Source: Streptomyces sp. RKND-216 (GTDB lineage: Bacteria; Actinomycetota; Actinomycetes; Streptomycetales; Streptomycetaceae). Taken from it: 64,000 bases of DNA. The notes beneath the pieces were generated by a model. That model saw nothing but the letters and a program-made list of their open reading frames with translations, did no database searches and was not told the origin of the DNA. The DNA is taken from the NCBI RefSeq assembly GCF_004795255.1, contig NZ_SSBQ01000002.1:601001-665000 (forward strand), read 5' to 3'. Of the stretch, positions 1-8,426 are shown piece by piece (positions within the stretch are counted from its first letter, which is position 1; each line of letters starts with the position of its first letter). The translations under genes were made by a program, and so were the position numbers.

Positions 1-833
1 CCGGCGTCGAAGCGCGTGTAGTTGTGCAGGAAGATCGTCGCCTCGGCGTTCCACGGGGCGTACAGATTGCTCCACGCGTGCTTCGCCCATCCGGGCGAGG
101 AGATGTTGAGGTGCACGTCTCCGGGGCGCAGGCCGATCCAGTACATGGTGGCCAGGTGCCCGGCCGCGTACGACAGGTGGCTGTGCTCGACCAGCTTGGG
201 CTGCGCGGTGGTCCCGGAGGTGAAGTACAGCAGCAGCGTCTCGTCCGAGCGGGTCGGCCCGTCCGGCTCGAAGTCCGGCGAGGCGTCGTACGCCTCGGTG
301 TAGTCGAGCCACTCGTGGTCGCCGCCGCCGACCGAGATGTGGCTGTAGTGGCCCGAGACGTCGGTGAACTTCGCCGTGTCCTGGGTCCGTACGATCACGT
401 GCCGCGCCCGGCCCCGGGTGATGCGGTCCTGGAGGTCGGCGGGACCGAGCAGCGGCGTCGCGGGGATCACGACCGCCCGCAGCTTCATGGCGGCGAGCAG
501 CGTCTCCCAGAGTTCGACCTGGTTTCCGAGCATCAGCAGGATGCGGTCTCCGGGCCGGACGCCGGCGGTGTGCCGCAGCCAGTTGGCGACCCGGTCGGAC
601 CGCTCGCGCATGCCGGCGAAGGTCACCTTCGTCTCGGCGCCGTCCTCCTCGACGATGTGCAGGGCGGTGCGAGCATTGCCGTCCGCGATCACGTCGAACC
701 AGTCGAGGGCCCAGTTGAAGTGCTCCGGCCGGGGCCAGGAGAACGCCGCCCGCGCCGCGTCGTAGTCCTCCCGGTGACGGAGCAGCACGTCCCTGGCGCT
801 GCGGAAGGCTTCGGTGGCGCCGGTCTGCGTCAT
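1..833 (-). CDS. AMP-dependent acyl-CoA synthetase, 3' end outside window
   Basis: This is the N-terminal part (about 277 residues) of an adenylate-forming acyl-CoA ligase, which would activate a carboxylic acid as acyl-AMP and pass it to CoA. The phosphate-binding motif LLYFTSGTTAQPK lies near residue 190, and the segment after it (LSYAAGHLATMYWIGLRPGD) is typical of the medium-chain/benzoate-like acyl-CoA synthetase branch. The ATG at 833 follows GGGAGAG at a normal distance. The gene runs off the left edge, so the C-terminal lid domain and the substrate pocket cannot be judged. The substrate is unknown. Confidence 0.85.
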   Translation of the reverse strand, partial: MTQTGATEAFRSARDVLLRHREDYDAARAAFSWPRPEHFNWALDWFDVIADGNARTALHIVEEDGAETKVTFAGMRERSDRVANWLRHTAGVRPGDRILLMLGNQVELWETLLAAMKLRAVVIPATPLLGPADLQDRITRGRARHVIVRTQDTAKFTDVSGHYSHISVGGGDHEWLDYTEAYDASPDFEPDGPTRSDETLLLYFTSGTTAQPKLVEHSHLSYAAGHLATMYWIGLRPGDVHLNISSPGWAKHAWSNLYAPWNAEATIFLHNYTRFDA

Positions 834-1057
834 GGCTTCTCTCCCTGCTCTGCCTGCGTACGGACCCTCGCGGGCCATCATCACCACGGCGCCCGGCGAG
901 GCGCCAGCCTGCCGCCCCGAGGGTGGTGGGAGGCGGGGCCGGGGACGGGTGTCAGTGGCTCGACCTAGTGTCGTTCCCGTCGCCAACGGTCCGGCTTCTC
1001 GGCCCTGTTGGGCGCATCGTCGTGTTCCTCCGTGCTGCCTCCCGGGAAGAGTGAGCC

Positions 1058-2503
1058 ATGCCTGCTGTCGCCGATACGACCACGTATCTGGAGCTTTCCG
1101 AAGAAGGCGCCGGTGCGCACAAGTTCTACGAAGTGCGGCACCTCGGCACCGAGGTCACCGTCGGCTACGGGCGCATCGGCGACGCGGGGCAGACCCGCAC
1201 GACGCGGTTCGCCACGCCGGAGAAGGCGGCGGCCGCCGCGTCCCGCAAGGTCGCGGAGAAGGTCCGCAAGGGGTACGCGCCCGCGGTGCGCGGGGTGCGG
1301 CAGCGCAGGCCGGTGACCCGCCGGGAGATCGTCAGCACCCGGTCGACCGCACGCCAGGCGCCGGTGCTGTGGCGGTTCCGCTCGGGAGCGCCCGCGTTCG
1401 GCGTGTTCGTCGGCGAGGACCACGCCTGGGTGGGGAACCAGGCGGGAGACGTGTACACGCTCACCCACGACGGCGAGGTCACGAGCCGGTTCGGGCTGCC
1501 GGACGGCGTGAAGTGCATCGTCGCCGACGACTTCTGGATCTACGCGGGCTGCGACGACGGCCGGGTCTACGACCTGAGCGGCAAGGTCCCGCACGTGGCG
1601 TACGAGATAGCCGAGGACGTGGACATCTACTGGCTGGACATCCACGACGGCGGGCTGGGCGTCTCCGACGCGCGGGGCGGTGTCACCCTCATCGACCACG
1701 AGGACGAGTACCAGTGGCGCCGCTCGGGGCGGGGCAGCAGCGCCTGGATGGTGCGCTGCGACGACGACGGGGTCTTCCACGGCGACTCGTACGGCGTGTC
1801 GATGTACGGCGCCGACGACGGAACGCCCGTCTGGTCGGCGCACACCGACGGCGCGGTGCTGTTCGGCTGGCAGGAGGCGGACGAGGTCTTCGCCGGTACG
1901 AGCCGGGGCTGGGTCCACCGGCTGGCCAAGGCGGACGGTACGTCGCGGGGCCGCTACCGCTGCGACGCGCCCGTCTTCTCGTGCGCCACCTCCCCGGACG
2001 GCCGGTACGTCTTCGCCGGGGACAACCACTCCTCCGTCTACTGCTTCGCCGCCGACGGCACCCGGCTGTGGAAGCTGGGCACCGGCTGCGGTTCCGCGTA
2101 CTCCATGCAGTACCGGGACGAGCGGCTCTACCTGGTGACCACGGACGGTTCGCTGGCCTGCGTCGACGCGAGCGAGAGCGCCGTGCGGGACGCGGAGGGG
2201 GGCCATCTGCCGCAGACCGCGGACGTCAAGGCGGGCAGTCTGGAACGCGTCACGCCGCGGACGAGCGCCGAGGCGGTGCCGGTGTCCGCCGCCGTCCCGG
2301 CCGACGGGGTGGTGGTGGAGTGCGTCCAGGACGGTGCTCGGACCCGGGTACGGGTCGTGTCGCCGGGCTACGACGCGGCGTGGCACGTGCAGTTCCCCAA
2401 GGACATCCGCGTTCCGGGCGCCCGGTACGTCGTGACCGAGGTGCGGGAGTCGGGCCGCGGCGGGTTCTACCGCGCCCGCGGCGACATCCGCCGCCTGGTG
2501 TGA
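1058..2503 (+). CDS. WGR domain protein with PQQ-like beta-propeller
   Basis: A 481-residue protein. Residues 1-90 form a WGR domain: a YEVRHLG...VTVGYGRIGDAGQTR core followed by the A-rich helix and KGYAP end. Known WGR domains occur in PARPs and MolR-type proteins and can bind DNA. From about residue 100 to 400 there are repeated propeller blades, with motifs such as VFVGEDHAWVGNQAGDVYTL, VYDLSG and VYCFAADGTRLWKL, of the PQQ/WD type. No signal peptide or membrane segment is seen, so it should be cytoplasmic. The last ~80 residues form a small beta-rich tail. It stands alone between the ligase gene and a convergent methyltransferase gene. Function is unknown; the fusion suggests a sensor or scaffold. 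Confidence 0.8.
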   Translation: MPAVADTTTYLELSEEGAGAHKFYEVRHLGTEVTVGYGRIGDAGQTRTTRFATPEKAAAAASRKVAEKVRKGYAPAVRGVRQRRPVTRREIVSTRSTARQAPVLWRFRSGAPAFGVFVGEDHAWVGNQAGDVYTLTHDGEVTSRFGLPDGVKCIVADDFWIYAGCDDGRVYDLSGKVPHVAYEIAEDVDIYWLDIHDGGLGVSDARGGVTLIDHEDEYQWRRSGRGSSAWMVRCDDDGVFHGDSYGVSMYGADDGTPVWSAHTDGAVLFGWQEADEVFAGTSRGWVHRLAKADGTSRGRYRCDAPVFSCATSPDGRYVFAGDNHSSVYCFAADGTRLWKLGTGCGSAYSMQYRDERLYLVTTDGSLACVDASESAVRDAEGGHLPQTADVKAGSLERVTPRTSAEAVPVSAAVPADGVVVECVQDGARTRVRVVSPGYDAAWHVQFPKDIRVPGARYVVTEVRESGRGGFYRARGDIRRLV

Positions 2504-2534
2504 GCGCGGTGGCCGGGGCGACCGGGGCGCCCCG

Positions 2535-3245
2535 TCACGGTCGGGGCGCGCGCGGACCGGCGGCCCCAGGGGCCTTCTCCGCGGCGAGCGCGAGGACGGC
2601 CGGCGTCGACCCGCCGTCCTCCGCGAGCCGGGTGACGGCGAGCCCGGCGTCCACCAGCGCGTTGAGCAGCTCCGGCAGCGGCCGGTGGAACGCGCCCGCC
2701 CGCGCGCGGACACCGTCGCCGTCGCCGCCCGTGGTGCGCTCCGTGCGGTGCCGGGCCAGATAGCCGGGGCGGAGGACGACTGCTTCGGGCTCGGTCCGGT
2801 CGGCGAACTCGCCGAAGAAGCAGGGGTGCAGGCCGATGTGCACGAACGAACCGCCCGACCGCAGCACACGGGCGGTCTCGCGCAGCACGGCGGCGTAGTC
2901 GGGCATGTCGGTGTGCACCATGACCGCGACGGCGGCGTCCACGGAGCCGTCCGCGAGCGGCAGCCGGGCCGCGTCGGCGTGCAGCACCGGCAGCCTGCCC
3001 CGGGCGTGCCGCAGCATCCCGGCCGAGACGTCCACCCCGAGCGGGGTCCTCCCGAGGCCGCGCAGCGTCGCGGCGTGCACGCCGGTGCCGCAGCCGATCT
3101 CCAGGCAGACCCCCTCGCCCTCTCCGAGCAGTGCGCGCAGGAGCGGCCCGTGGCTCCGGGGGTGCCCCGACACGGGGGCGCGGCGGAGGAAGTCGTGCTC
3201 GTACCAGTCCGCGATGCCGTCGTAGGCCGCCGCTGTCGCCGTCAT
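2535..3245 (-). CDS. class I SAM-dependent methyltransferase
   Basis: A 236-residue soluble methyltransferase. The SAM-binding motif I is VCLEIGCGTGVHAATL near residue 50; the acidic loop (LGVDVSAGMLRHAR), motif ADAARLPLADGSVDAAV and HTDMPDYAAVLRETARVLRSGG follow in the order expected of the Methyltransf_11/25 families. The ATG at 3245 (MTATAAAYDGIADWYEHDF) was chosen because homologous proteins begin with such an A-x-YD-x-IA-x-WY helix and the upstream extension looks non-coding. The gene converges on the WGR gene with a 31-bp gap. The methyl acceptor cannot be told from sequence. Confidence 0.85.
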   Translation of the reverse strand: MTATAAAYDGIADWYEHDFLRRAPVSGHPRSHGPLLRALLGEGEGVCLEIGCGTGVHAATLRGLGRTPLGVDVSAGMLRHARGRLPVLHADAARLPLADGSVDAAVAVMVHTDMPDYAAVLRETARVLRSGGSFVHIGLHPCFFGEFADRTEPEAVVLRPGYLARHRTERTTGGDGDGVRARAGAFHRPLPELLNALVDAGLAVTRLAEDGGSTPAVLALAAEKAPGAAGPRAPRP

Positions 3246-3390
3246 CCGTGCCGCCTCTCGCCGTTCTTGCCCGGTCACGGAGGACCGTGCCCGCGCCGGC
3301 CGGGCGCCGTGCGGAATTCCGCTGTGGACGGAACCGGGCTGCTGCGTGGCTGCGGCGATCCGACTGCCGCAGCCACGCACGGGCACGCCG

Positions 3391-4605
3391 TCAGCCGGTC
3401 ATGTCGAGGAGCAGCTTCGCCGCGACCTCCGCCCCGTCGGAGCGGACCGTGCCAGCGACCTCGGCGGCGCGGTCGCGGGTGCCGGGGGCGAGGGCGGTGT
3501 CCAGGGCGGCCGACAGCGTCGGACACGTCGGCGTCGGACCGTCGTGTGCCGCCCCGATGCCCAGCGCGGCGACCCGCCCCGCCCAGTACGGCTGGTCCGC
3601 CAGCTGCGGCACCACCACCTGCGGTACACCGGCCCGGGCGGCGGTCGTGGTGGTGCCCGCGCCGCCGTGGTGGACCACCGCGGCCACCCGCGGGAACAGC
3701 TCCTGGTGGTTGACCTCGCCCACGACGAGGCAGTCGTCCCGGTCGTCGATCGCGGACAGGTCGGCCCAGCCGCGGGAGAGGAGGGCGCGGCGCCCCTGCG
3801 CCCGTGCCGCTTCGACGGCCGCCCGGGCCACGTCCCCCGCGCCATGCAGGGGCATGCTGCCGAAGCCGACGTACACCGGAGGGGCGCCCGCGTCCAGGAA
3901 CGCGAGCAGCTCGGGCGCGAGGGGGTTGGTGTCGGGCAGGACCCAGGCGCCGGTCTGGACGACGTCGAGTTCCGGCATGCCCTGCCACGGGTCCAGGGCG
4001 GGGTCGGTGGCCAGCCAGGGACGGGAGCCGATGACCCAGTCGCGAACGGCATCGACCGGCGGCAGGCCGTACGCCGCACGGTTGGTGTTCAATGCCCCGC
4101 CGAAGAGCGCGTCGACGTTCTCCGCGTCCAGGTCCCACAGCGCCCGGTTGTCGGTCACGTCGGGCGGGAGCGGGCGGCCCGGGTAGGCCAGCGGCGGACG
4201 GTGCGGCGAGGGCAGGGTGAGCTGCTGGAAGGTGGCGGACACCGCGGGGACGCCCTGCTTCTCGGCGATCGACAGCGCCCCGGCGGCGGTCGGCAGCATG
4301 CCGGTCGCCACCATCAGGTCGCACCCCTCGGCGGCCGGGAGGACCGTCTCGAACTGACCCGCGATCAGCTGGGCGGCGCGCTCCGGAACGGTCGTGCGCG
4401 CCTTCGGCGCGGACCTCGTCAGTTCGCGCGCCGACGGGCCGACCGGCACCAGCGGCACGCCGGCTCCGGCGAGCCGCCGCGCGAAGTCCTCGTCCGGCCG
4501 GGCGCACACCCGCACCTCAGCCCCCAGGTCCCGCAGCCGTACCGCGAGCCCCAGCATCGGTTCGACGTCCCCCCGGGACCCGTACGTCGACAGCAGCACG
4601 CGCAT
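3391..4605 (-). CDS. GT1-family UDP-glycosyltransferase (macrolide/glycopeptide type)
   Basis: A 404-residue GT-B glycosyltransferase of family 1, similar to those that glycosylate macrolides, glycopeptides or sterols. The N-terminus MRVLLSTYGSRGDVEPMLGL is the classic acceptor-domain opening. The C-terminal nucleotide-sugar motif is VHHGGAGTTTTAARAGVPQ followed by VVPQLADQPYWAGRVAALG. The gene lies alone, so it may act on a xenobiotic or a metabolite made elsewhere, as is common for orphan GT1 enzymes in Streptomyces. Both the acceptor and the sugar are unknown. Confidence 0.88.
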   Translation of the reverse strand: MRVLLSTYGSRGDVEPMLGLAVRLRDLGAEVRVCARPDEDFARRLAGAGVPLVPVGPSARELTRSAPKARTTVPERAAQLIAGQFETVLPAAEGCDLMVATGMLPTAAGALSIAEKQGVPAVSATFQQLTLPSPHRPPLAYPGRPLPPDVTDNRALWDLDAENVDALFGGALNTNRAAYGLPPVDAVRDWVIGSRPWLATDPALDPWQGMPELDVVQTGAWVLPDTNPLAPELLAFLDAGAPPVYVGFGSMPLHGAGDVARAAVEAARAQGRRALLSRGWADLSAIDDRDDCLVVGEVNHQELFPRVAAVVHHGGAGTTTTAARAGVPQVVVPQLADQPYWAGRVAALGIGAAHDGPTPTCPTLSAALDTALAPGTRDRAAEVAGTVRSDGAEVAAKLLLDMTG

Positions 4606-4676
4606 GGCGCTCCCCGTTCCTCCCCGTCCCGGCCTGTTCCGGCTACGGCGGGTGATTCTGCGGCACCACCGGGGCC

Positions 4677-4705
4677 TTGCCGCAAGGCCCCCCGTGCGCT
4701 ATACC
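4677..4705 (+). promoter_or_regulatory. candidate housekeeping promoter for the DUF4180 gene
   Basis: A -35-like TTGCCG (4677-4682) and a -10-like TATACC (4700-4705) are separated by exactly 17 bp. The predicted transcription start near 4712 gives a leader of about 120 nt before the DUF4180 start codon at 4835. The call rests on hexamer match and spacing only. Confidence 0.4.
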
Positions 4706-4713
4706 TTGAGAGT

Positions 4714-4740
4714 GGCAAGGAGCGGCAACACCTCCTTGCC
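4714..4740 (+). repeat. perfect 9-9-9 inverted repeat at the predicted transcription start
   Basis: The arms GGCAAGGAG (4714-4722) and CTCCTTGCC (4732-4740) are perfect inverted copies around a 9-nt spacer, and the right arm is followed by TTTC. It lies at +1 of the candidate promoter, in the gap between the divergent GT1 and DUF4180 genes. It could be a repressor operator or an RNA hairpin near the 5' end. Confidence 0.5.
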
Positions 4741-4834
4741 TTTCTTGTTGCCCTTTCACGCCCCGGTCGTGTCGCCCTGGTCCGAAGGGGAAACTCCGTC
4801 GCGTCCGAGGGCAGCGCGGGGCTAGCGTGCCCGC

Positions 4835-5206
4835 ATGAGCGCCTTGGAGACGATGCACGACGTGCCTGTGCTGGTGTGCGACGCGGAGGGTGCGCCCGTC
4901 GCGTGCGTACAGGACGCGCTGGATCTGATCGGCGACGGCGGATACCAGGGTGCCCGCTGGGTCGTCGTGCCGGTCGAGAGGTTCGACGAGGCGTTCTTCC
5001 GCCTGCGCACGCGGCTCGCCGGTGAGGTCGTGCAGAAGTTCGCCCAGTACGGCATGGGCCTGGTCGTCCTCGGAGATGTCTCCGGCCACACGGAGGCGAG
5101 CGACGCGCTGCGCGACTTCGTCCGGGAGTGCGACCGCGGCCACCAGGTCTGGTTCGCCGCGACTCGCGAGGAGTTGGAGGAGAGGCTCGCGGCGCGAGCC
5201 TCGTGA
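4835..5206 (+). CDS. DUF4180 family protein
   Basis: A 123-residue soluble protein matching the DUF4180 pattern: a LVCDAEGAPVACVQDALDLI strand-helix, RWVVVPVERFDEAFFRLRTR, then LAGEVVQKFAQYGMGLVVLG and VRECDRGHQVWFA. The family is widespread in actinobacteria and firmicutes and has no known reaction. No membrane segment is present. It converges on the DUF4333 lipoprotein gene downstream. Confidence 0.8.
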   Translation: MSALETMHDVPVLVCDAEGAPVACVQDALDLIGDGGYQGARWVVVPVERFDEAFFRLRTRLAGEVVQKFAQYGMGLVVLGDVSGHTEASDALRDFVRECDRGHQVWFAATREELEERLAARAS

Positions 5207-5304
5207 GAGGCACCCCGGGAGCGCGTGAGGCCGGGAGGCGCCCGAGCCCGCCGGGCCGGTCACGGCACCGACGGGCTCAGGGCGTCCGGGAAGGGCCGAA
5301 GCCG

Positions 5305-5628
5305 TCAGGAGGTCGGCTTGTCGTCGGCCTTGATGTCGAAGTTGATCTGGGTGCCCTCGACGGAGGTCACGGTGACGGTCACGCCGATGGTGCTGCCGTC
5401 GGCGGCGGTCAGGGTGCAGCGGGTCTTCGTGCCGACCTCGCCCGCGAGGTCCTCGGGGCAGGTGACGTCCGGCTCGGGCCGGCCGGTGGCCTCGGCGAGC
5501 TTCTGGGCGACGGTGTCGGCCAGCGTGTCGGAGTCCAGGGTCGGCGTGCCCGAGCAGCCGGTCAGCAGCGCGCCGGCGGCCACCGTGGTGAGGACGGAGC
5601 CGGCAGCGTGCAACGTGCGTGTGCGCAT
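5305..5628 (-). CDS. DUF4333 domain lipoprotein
   Basis: A 107-residue exported protein. Residues 1-25 are a lipoprotein signal peptide ending in the lipobox LLTGC, so Cys25 should be lipidated and the protein anchored outside the membrane. The remainder is a single DUF4333 domain (DTVAQKLAEATGRPEPDVTCPEDL, then TRCTLTAADGSTIGVTVTVT) with two conserved cysteines that probably form a disulfide. The domain is common in actinobacterial lipoproteins of unknown role. Confidence 0.85.
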   Translation of the reverse strand: MRTRTLHAAGSVLTTVAAGALLTGCSGTPTLDSDTLADTVAQKLAEATGRPEPDVTCPEDLAGEVGTKTRCTLTAADGSTIGVTVTVTSVEGTQINFDIKADDKPTS

Positions 5629-5817
5629 GGAGAGTTCCCCCGTGTGGAAGATCAGCAGATGAAATACCCGGGGAGCTTACCGGCACGGCGCACGGCCTCG
5701 GCACGGGCCGGGTCTCCCGCCTCCCGGTCGGAGGTCCGCCGCGTCCGTTCCCGGGCGGGCGATGATTTTCACGGCCGGCGGGAGTCGGTACGGGCAGGAC
5801 TCGCGAGGAGGACGGTC

Positions 5818-6495
5818 ATGCCAGAGAACACCACGCCCGAAAACGCCACGCCCCGCAGCGGCGCGCCCGACGGCGGCGCCGGAGCTGCCGCGCCGCGGCC
5901 CGACCTCGGCGACGCCGCCGACCGGGTCGCGGCACTGGTCGCGGAGATCCGCGACGACGAGCTGGGCAGCCCCACACCGTGCGAGGACATGAGCGTGGGG
6001 GCGCTGCTGGACCACCTGATGGGCCTGACGCTGGCCTTCCGCCTGGCGGCGGAGAAGGTGCGCGCCCCGCAGGGGGAGGACGGCGCCCCGCCGCCGGGAC
6101 CCGGTGAGCCGTCGGCCGACCGCCTGGACCCGGCGTGGCGCAGCGAGCTGCCGGTCCGGCTGGACGCGCTGGTGACCGCCTGGCGGAGCCCCGCCGCGTG
6201 GGAGGGCGAGGCGGAGGCCGGCGGCGTGGTGATGCCCGCCGAGGTGATGGGGCTGGTCGCGATGAACGAGCTGGTCGTCCACGGCTGGGACGTCGCCCGC
6301 GCGACCGGGCGGCCGTACGCGTGCGCCCCGGAGACCGCCGACGGGATTCTCGTCTTCCTCCGTCAGACGGCGGAGGAGACCGGTGGCCAGGGCGCACCCG
6401 GCCTGTTCGGCCCGGTCGTCCCGGTCCCCGGGGACGCCCCGCCGCTGGACCGGGCCATCGGCCTCGCCGGCCGCGACCCCGCCTGGCGGCCCTGA
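5818..6495 (+). CDS. TIGR03086-type DinB/maleylpyruvate-isomerase-like protein
   Basis: A 225-residue protein of the DinB-like four-helix family that includes mycothiol-dependent maleylpyruvate isomerase. It has the N-terminal pattern LGSPTPCEDMSVGALLDHLM (the family's metal-binding first helix) and the middle motif MNELVVHGWDVARATGRPY, where His and Asp help bind the metal in relatives. The first ~35 residues are low in complexity. The ATG at 5818 is preceded by GAGGAGGA; a longer in-frame reading upstream lacks coding character. Probably a metal-dependent thiol-linked enzyme or detoxification protein; substrate unknown. Confidence 0.8.
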   Translation: MPENTTPENATPRSGAPDGGAGAAAPRPDLGDAADRVAALVAEIRDDELGSPTPCEDMSVGALLDHLMGLTLAFRLAAEKVRAPQGEDGAPPPGPGEPSADRLDPAWRSELPVRLDALVTAWRSPAAWEGEAEAGGVVMPAEVMGLVAMNELVVHGWDVARATGRPYACAPETADGILVFLRQTAEETGGQGAPGLFGPVVPVPGDAPPLDRAIGLAGRDPAWRP

Positions 6496-6536
6496 CCGGA
6501 CAGACCGTGACGGGGAAGGGCCACGACCGGCCGGGG

Positions 6537-6918
6537 TCAGGCGAGGGTCTGGGTGATCTCGCTGCGCGTCGGCGTGTGGACGACGTGGGCGAGTGCGCCG
6601 TTGACGAGCGGGAGGTACGGCGGGACGTGGCCGCAGTCGACGTCGGCGAGGATCGGCACGCCCAGCGGCCCGAGCGCGTCCAGCACCGCCTCGTGCTGGG
6701 TGAGAGTGTCCGGGTCGGGAGCCGAACGCGTTGTCCTCGCACGCCTCCACGTAGACCAGCAGACCGTCCTCGGACGCGGCGCGGGCGAAGGCCGTGGTGT
6801 CGGCGTACGGGGTGCCGGAGAGGTTGCAGAGCGTCTCGATGCAGCCGCCGAGGGGCGCTCAGTTCCTTGGGCACGCCGCTGGAGGGGGCGGTGACACCGA
6901 CGCGGTCTCCGGGCGGCC
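6537..6918 (-). pseudogene. decayed S66 (LD-carboxypeptidase) peptidase remnant
   Basis: Three pieces of an S66 muramoyl-tetrapeptide carboxypeptidase survive in different frames. They are an N-terminal PPGDRVGVTAPSSGVPKEL, a middle GGCIETLCNLSGTPYADTTA running into LLVYVEACEDNAF, and a C-terminal LGPLGVPILADVDCGHVPPY ending at 6537. In intact relatives about 150 residues lie between the first two pieces and several dozen between the last two. At least two internal deletions and two frame changes therefore separate them. The catalytic serine region is lost, so no activity is expected. The original start codon is missing at the right edge, where a remnant of another gene begins. Confidence 0.8.
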
Positions 6919-7016
6919 ACCACGGGTTCGAGACCGTCGACCACACGGAGGAGGCGCGCCGGGCCGTGCGGCGCGCGATGCATACCGTGCTGGAACACCT
7001 CGGCCTCAGGTGCTGA
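6909..7016 (+). pseudogene. C-terminal remnant of an alpha/beta hydrolase
   Basis: About 35 codons ending at a TGA at 7014-7016 read PGGHHGFETVDHTEEARRAV and end in a helix (MHTVLEHLGL). This looks like the catalytic-histidine loop and last helix of dienelactone-hydrolase/prolyl-oligopeptidase-type alpha/beta hydrolases. No upstream part of such a gene is present: the reading abuts, on the opposite strand, the S66 remnant. It is best explained as the stump left by a deletion that fused two unrelated genes. The family assignment rests on a short stretch. Confidence 0.45.
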
Positions 7017-7437
7017 GCTCCGCCCACACCGTCTTCAGCGGGAACGGCCCGGTGCGGACGCCCCACCGGTCGGCCAGCGCCTCGACCAGCAGCATGCCGC
7101 GCCCCGACTCGGCGTCGTCGGCCGGTGGCCGACGCCCGCCGGTGGGCAGGCGCTCGCACCGTGTGTCGGTGACCTCGATGCGCAGACCCGCCGCCTCCAG
7201 CGTGAGCGTCAGCCGGAAGTCACGGCCGCCGACCCGCCCGTGCAGGACGGCGTTCGCCGCGAGTTCGGCGACGAGCAGGGCGGCGATGTGGGAGGGGTCG
7301 GAGCCGTACGGCAGCCCCCACGTGTCGAGTTGGTGAGCCGTGAACCGGCGCGCGAGACGCGCTCCCCGGCGCGTCGAGCTGAACAGCTGCGTGAACGTGC
7401 GAGCGGGAGCGGTGGGTCGTGGAAGTGCTGCGGTCAT
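7006..7437 (-). CDS. anti-sigma-factor-like ATP-binding protein (HATPase_c_2)
   Basis: A 143-residue GHKL-type ATPase domain of the RsbW/SpoIIAB-like family that is abundant in Streptomyces. The N box is ALLVAELAANAVLHGRVGGR and the G1-like stretch is SGRGMLLVEALADRWGV. These proteins usually bind a sigma factor or an anti-sigma antagonist. The ATG at 7437 (MTAALPRPTAPARTF) was preferred over one 54 nt upstream because relatives start close to the RTFTQLFSSTRRGARLAR segment. It is divergent from an XRE regulator and a DUF397 gene, the usual partners in these three-gene sets. Confidence 0.82.
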   Translation of the reverse strand: MTAALPRPTAPARTFTQLFSSTRRGARLARRFTAHQLDTWGLPYGSDPSHIAALLVAELAANAVLHGRVGGRDFRLTLTLEAAGLRIEVTDTRCERLPTGGRRPPADDAESGRGMLLVEALADRWGVRTGPFPLKTVWAELST

Positions 7438-7590
7438 GCGGCCGAGCGTCGCCGGGTCGGGGGCGCTCACCCAGGTTCTGCGCTGGTACAACCGGTTTTG
7501 GGTGGGTGCACTCAGTGGACAGGGTGGGATACGTACGGTGACGATGTGTCAGTTGGTGTTCGGTCAGGGGCACGTGGGAGGTCACCGGAC

Positions 7591-8426
7591 ATGCTGGACG
7601 GCAAGTCGGGGTTCGAAGGGGAACCGGAGACGTCGGAGAGCCTGCGCACCTTCGGTGCGGTACTCAAGGCGCTGCGCGAGGAAGCGGGTCTGACGCAGGA
7701 GGAGTTCGCGCCGCGGGTGGAGTACTCCGTGCACTACGTGGCGAAGATCGAGCAGGGCAAACGGTTCCCGCCACCACGGTTCATCGAACGGGCCGGTGCG
7801 GCGCTGGAATGCCCCCGCGTGCTGCGGGCCGCCGGACGCCACCTTTCTCGCAGGCCGGGCCTCGCCTCGTGGTTCCACCAGTGGGCGGGCATCGAGGAGG
7901 AGGCGATCTCCCTCTACGCCTACGAATGCCGGGCAATCCCCGGCCTGCTGCAACCCGAGCCGTACATTCGCGCCATCTTCGACGGGCGATTGCCCCCACT
8001 CACCGACGAGCAGATCGAACGTCAGGTCGCTGCTCGTCTGGCCAGGCAGAGTCTTCTCCACGAGAGCCGAACACCGCGTTCAGTTTCGTCATCGAGCAGG
8101 CGTTGATCAGCAGGTGTGTCGGAGGCGTCGAGGTCACAACTCGACTCATCGACCACCTGCTGCGACAGAGTCGCCTGAACAACGTGGAGGTACAGATCAT
8201 GCCGCTCCGGCAAGAGAATCACGGAGGTGTGGATGGTTTGATGTACCTCGCAGAAACCGGCCACAATCACTGGGTCGGCTACTCAGAAGGCCAACAGTCG
8301 AGCATCCTCATCACCGAAGCGGATGATGTGAGCGCGATGCTCCAGCGCTATGGCAAGCTGCGTTCACAGGCCCTCGATCCCAGGGCCTCGGCGAACTTGC
8401 TGGAACAGATGCGGGGAGCTCTATGA
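7591..8426 (+). pseudogene. XRE-family regulator with DUF5753 domain, frameshifted
   Basis: The N-terminal half (7591 to about 8066) has an XRE helix-turn-helix (LKALREEAGLTQEEFAPRVE...VAKIEQGKRFPPP) and the start of a DUF5753 ligand/partner domain (AISLYAYECRAIPGLLQPEP). Near 8064-8072 the reading is lost and hits a TGA at 8104. The other half continues in another frame: NTAFSFVIEQALISRCVGG up to LLEQMRGAL at 8426, completing a full-length DUF5753 protein. One missing base, or two extra, would restore a ~278-residue whiJ-like regulator. It may be a real mutation or an assembly error. The stop overlaps the DUF397 start by ATGA, as in intact loci. Confidence 0.8.

Noticed and set aside
8060..8110. 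Programmed frameshift in the XRE regulator
   Set aside because: No slippery run or downstream structure typical of programmed shifting is visible; a plain mutation or sequencing error is simpler.
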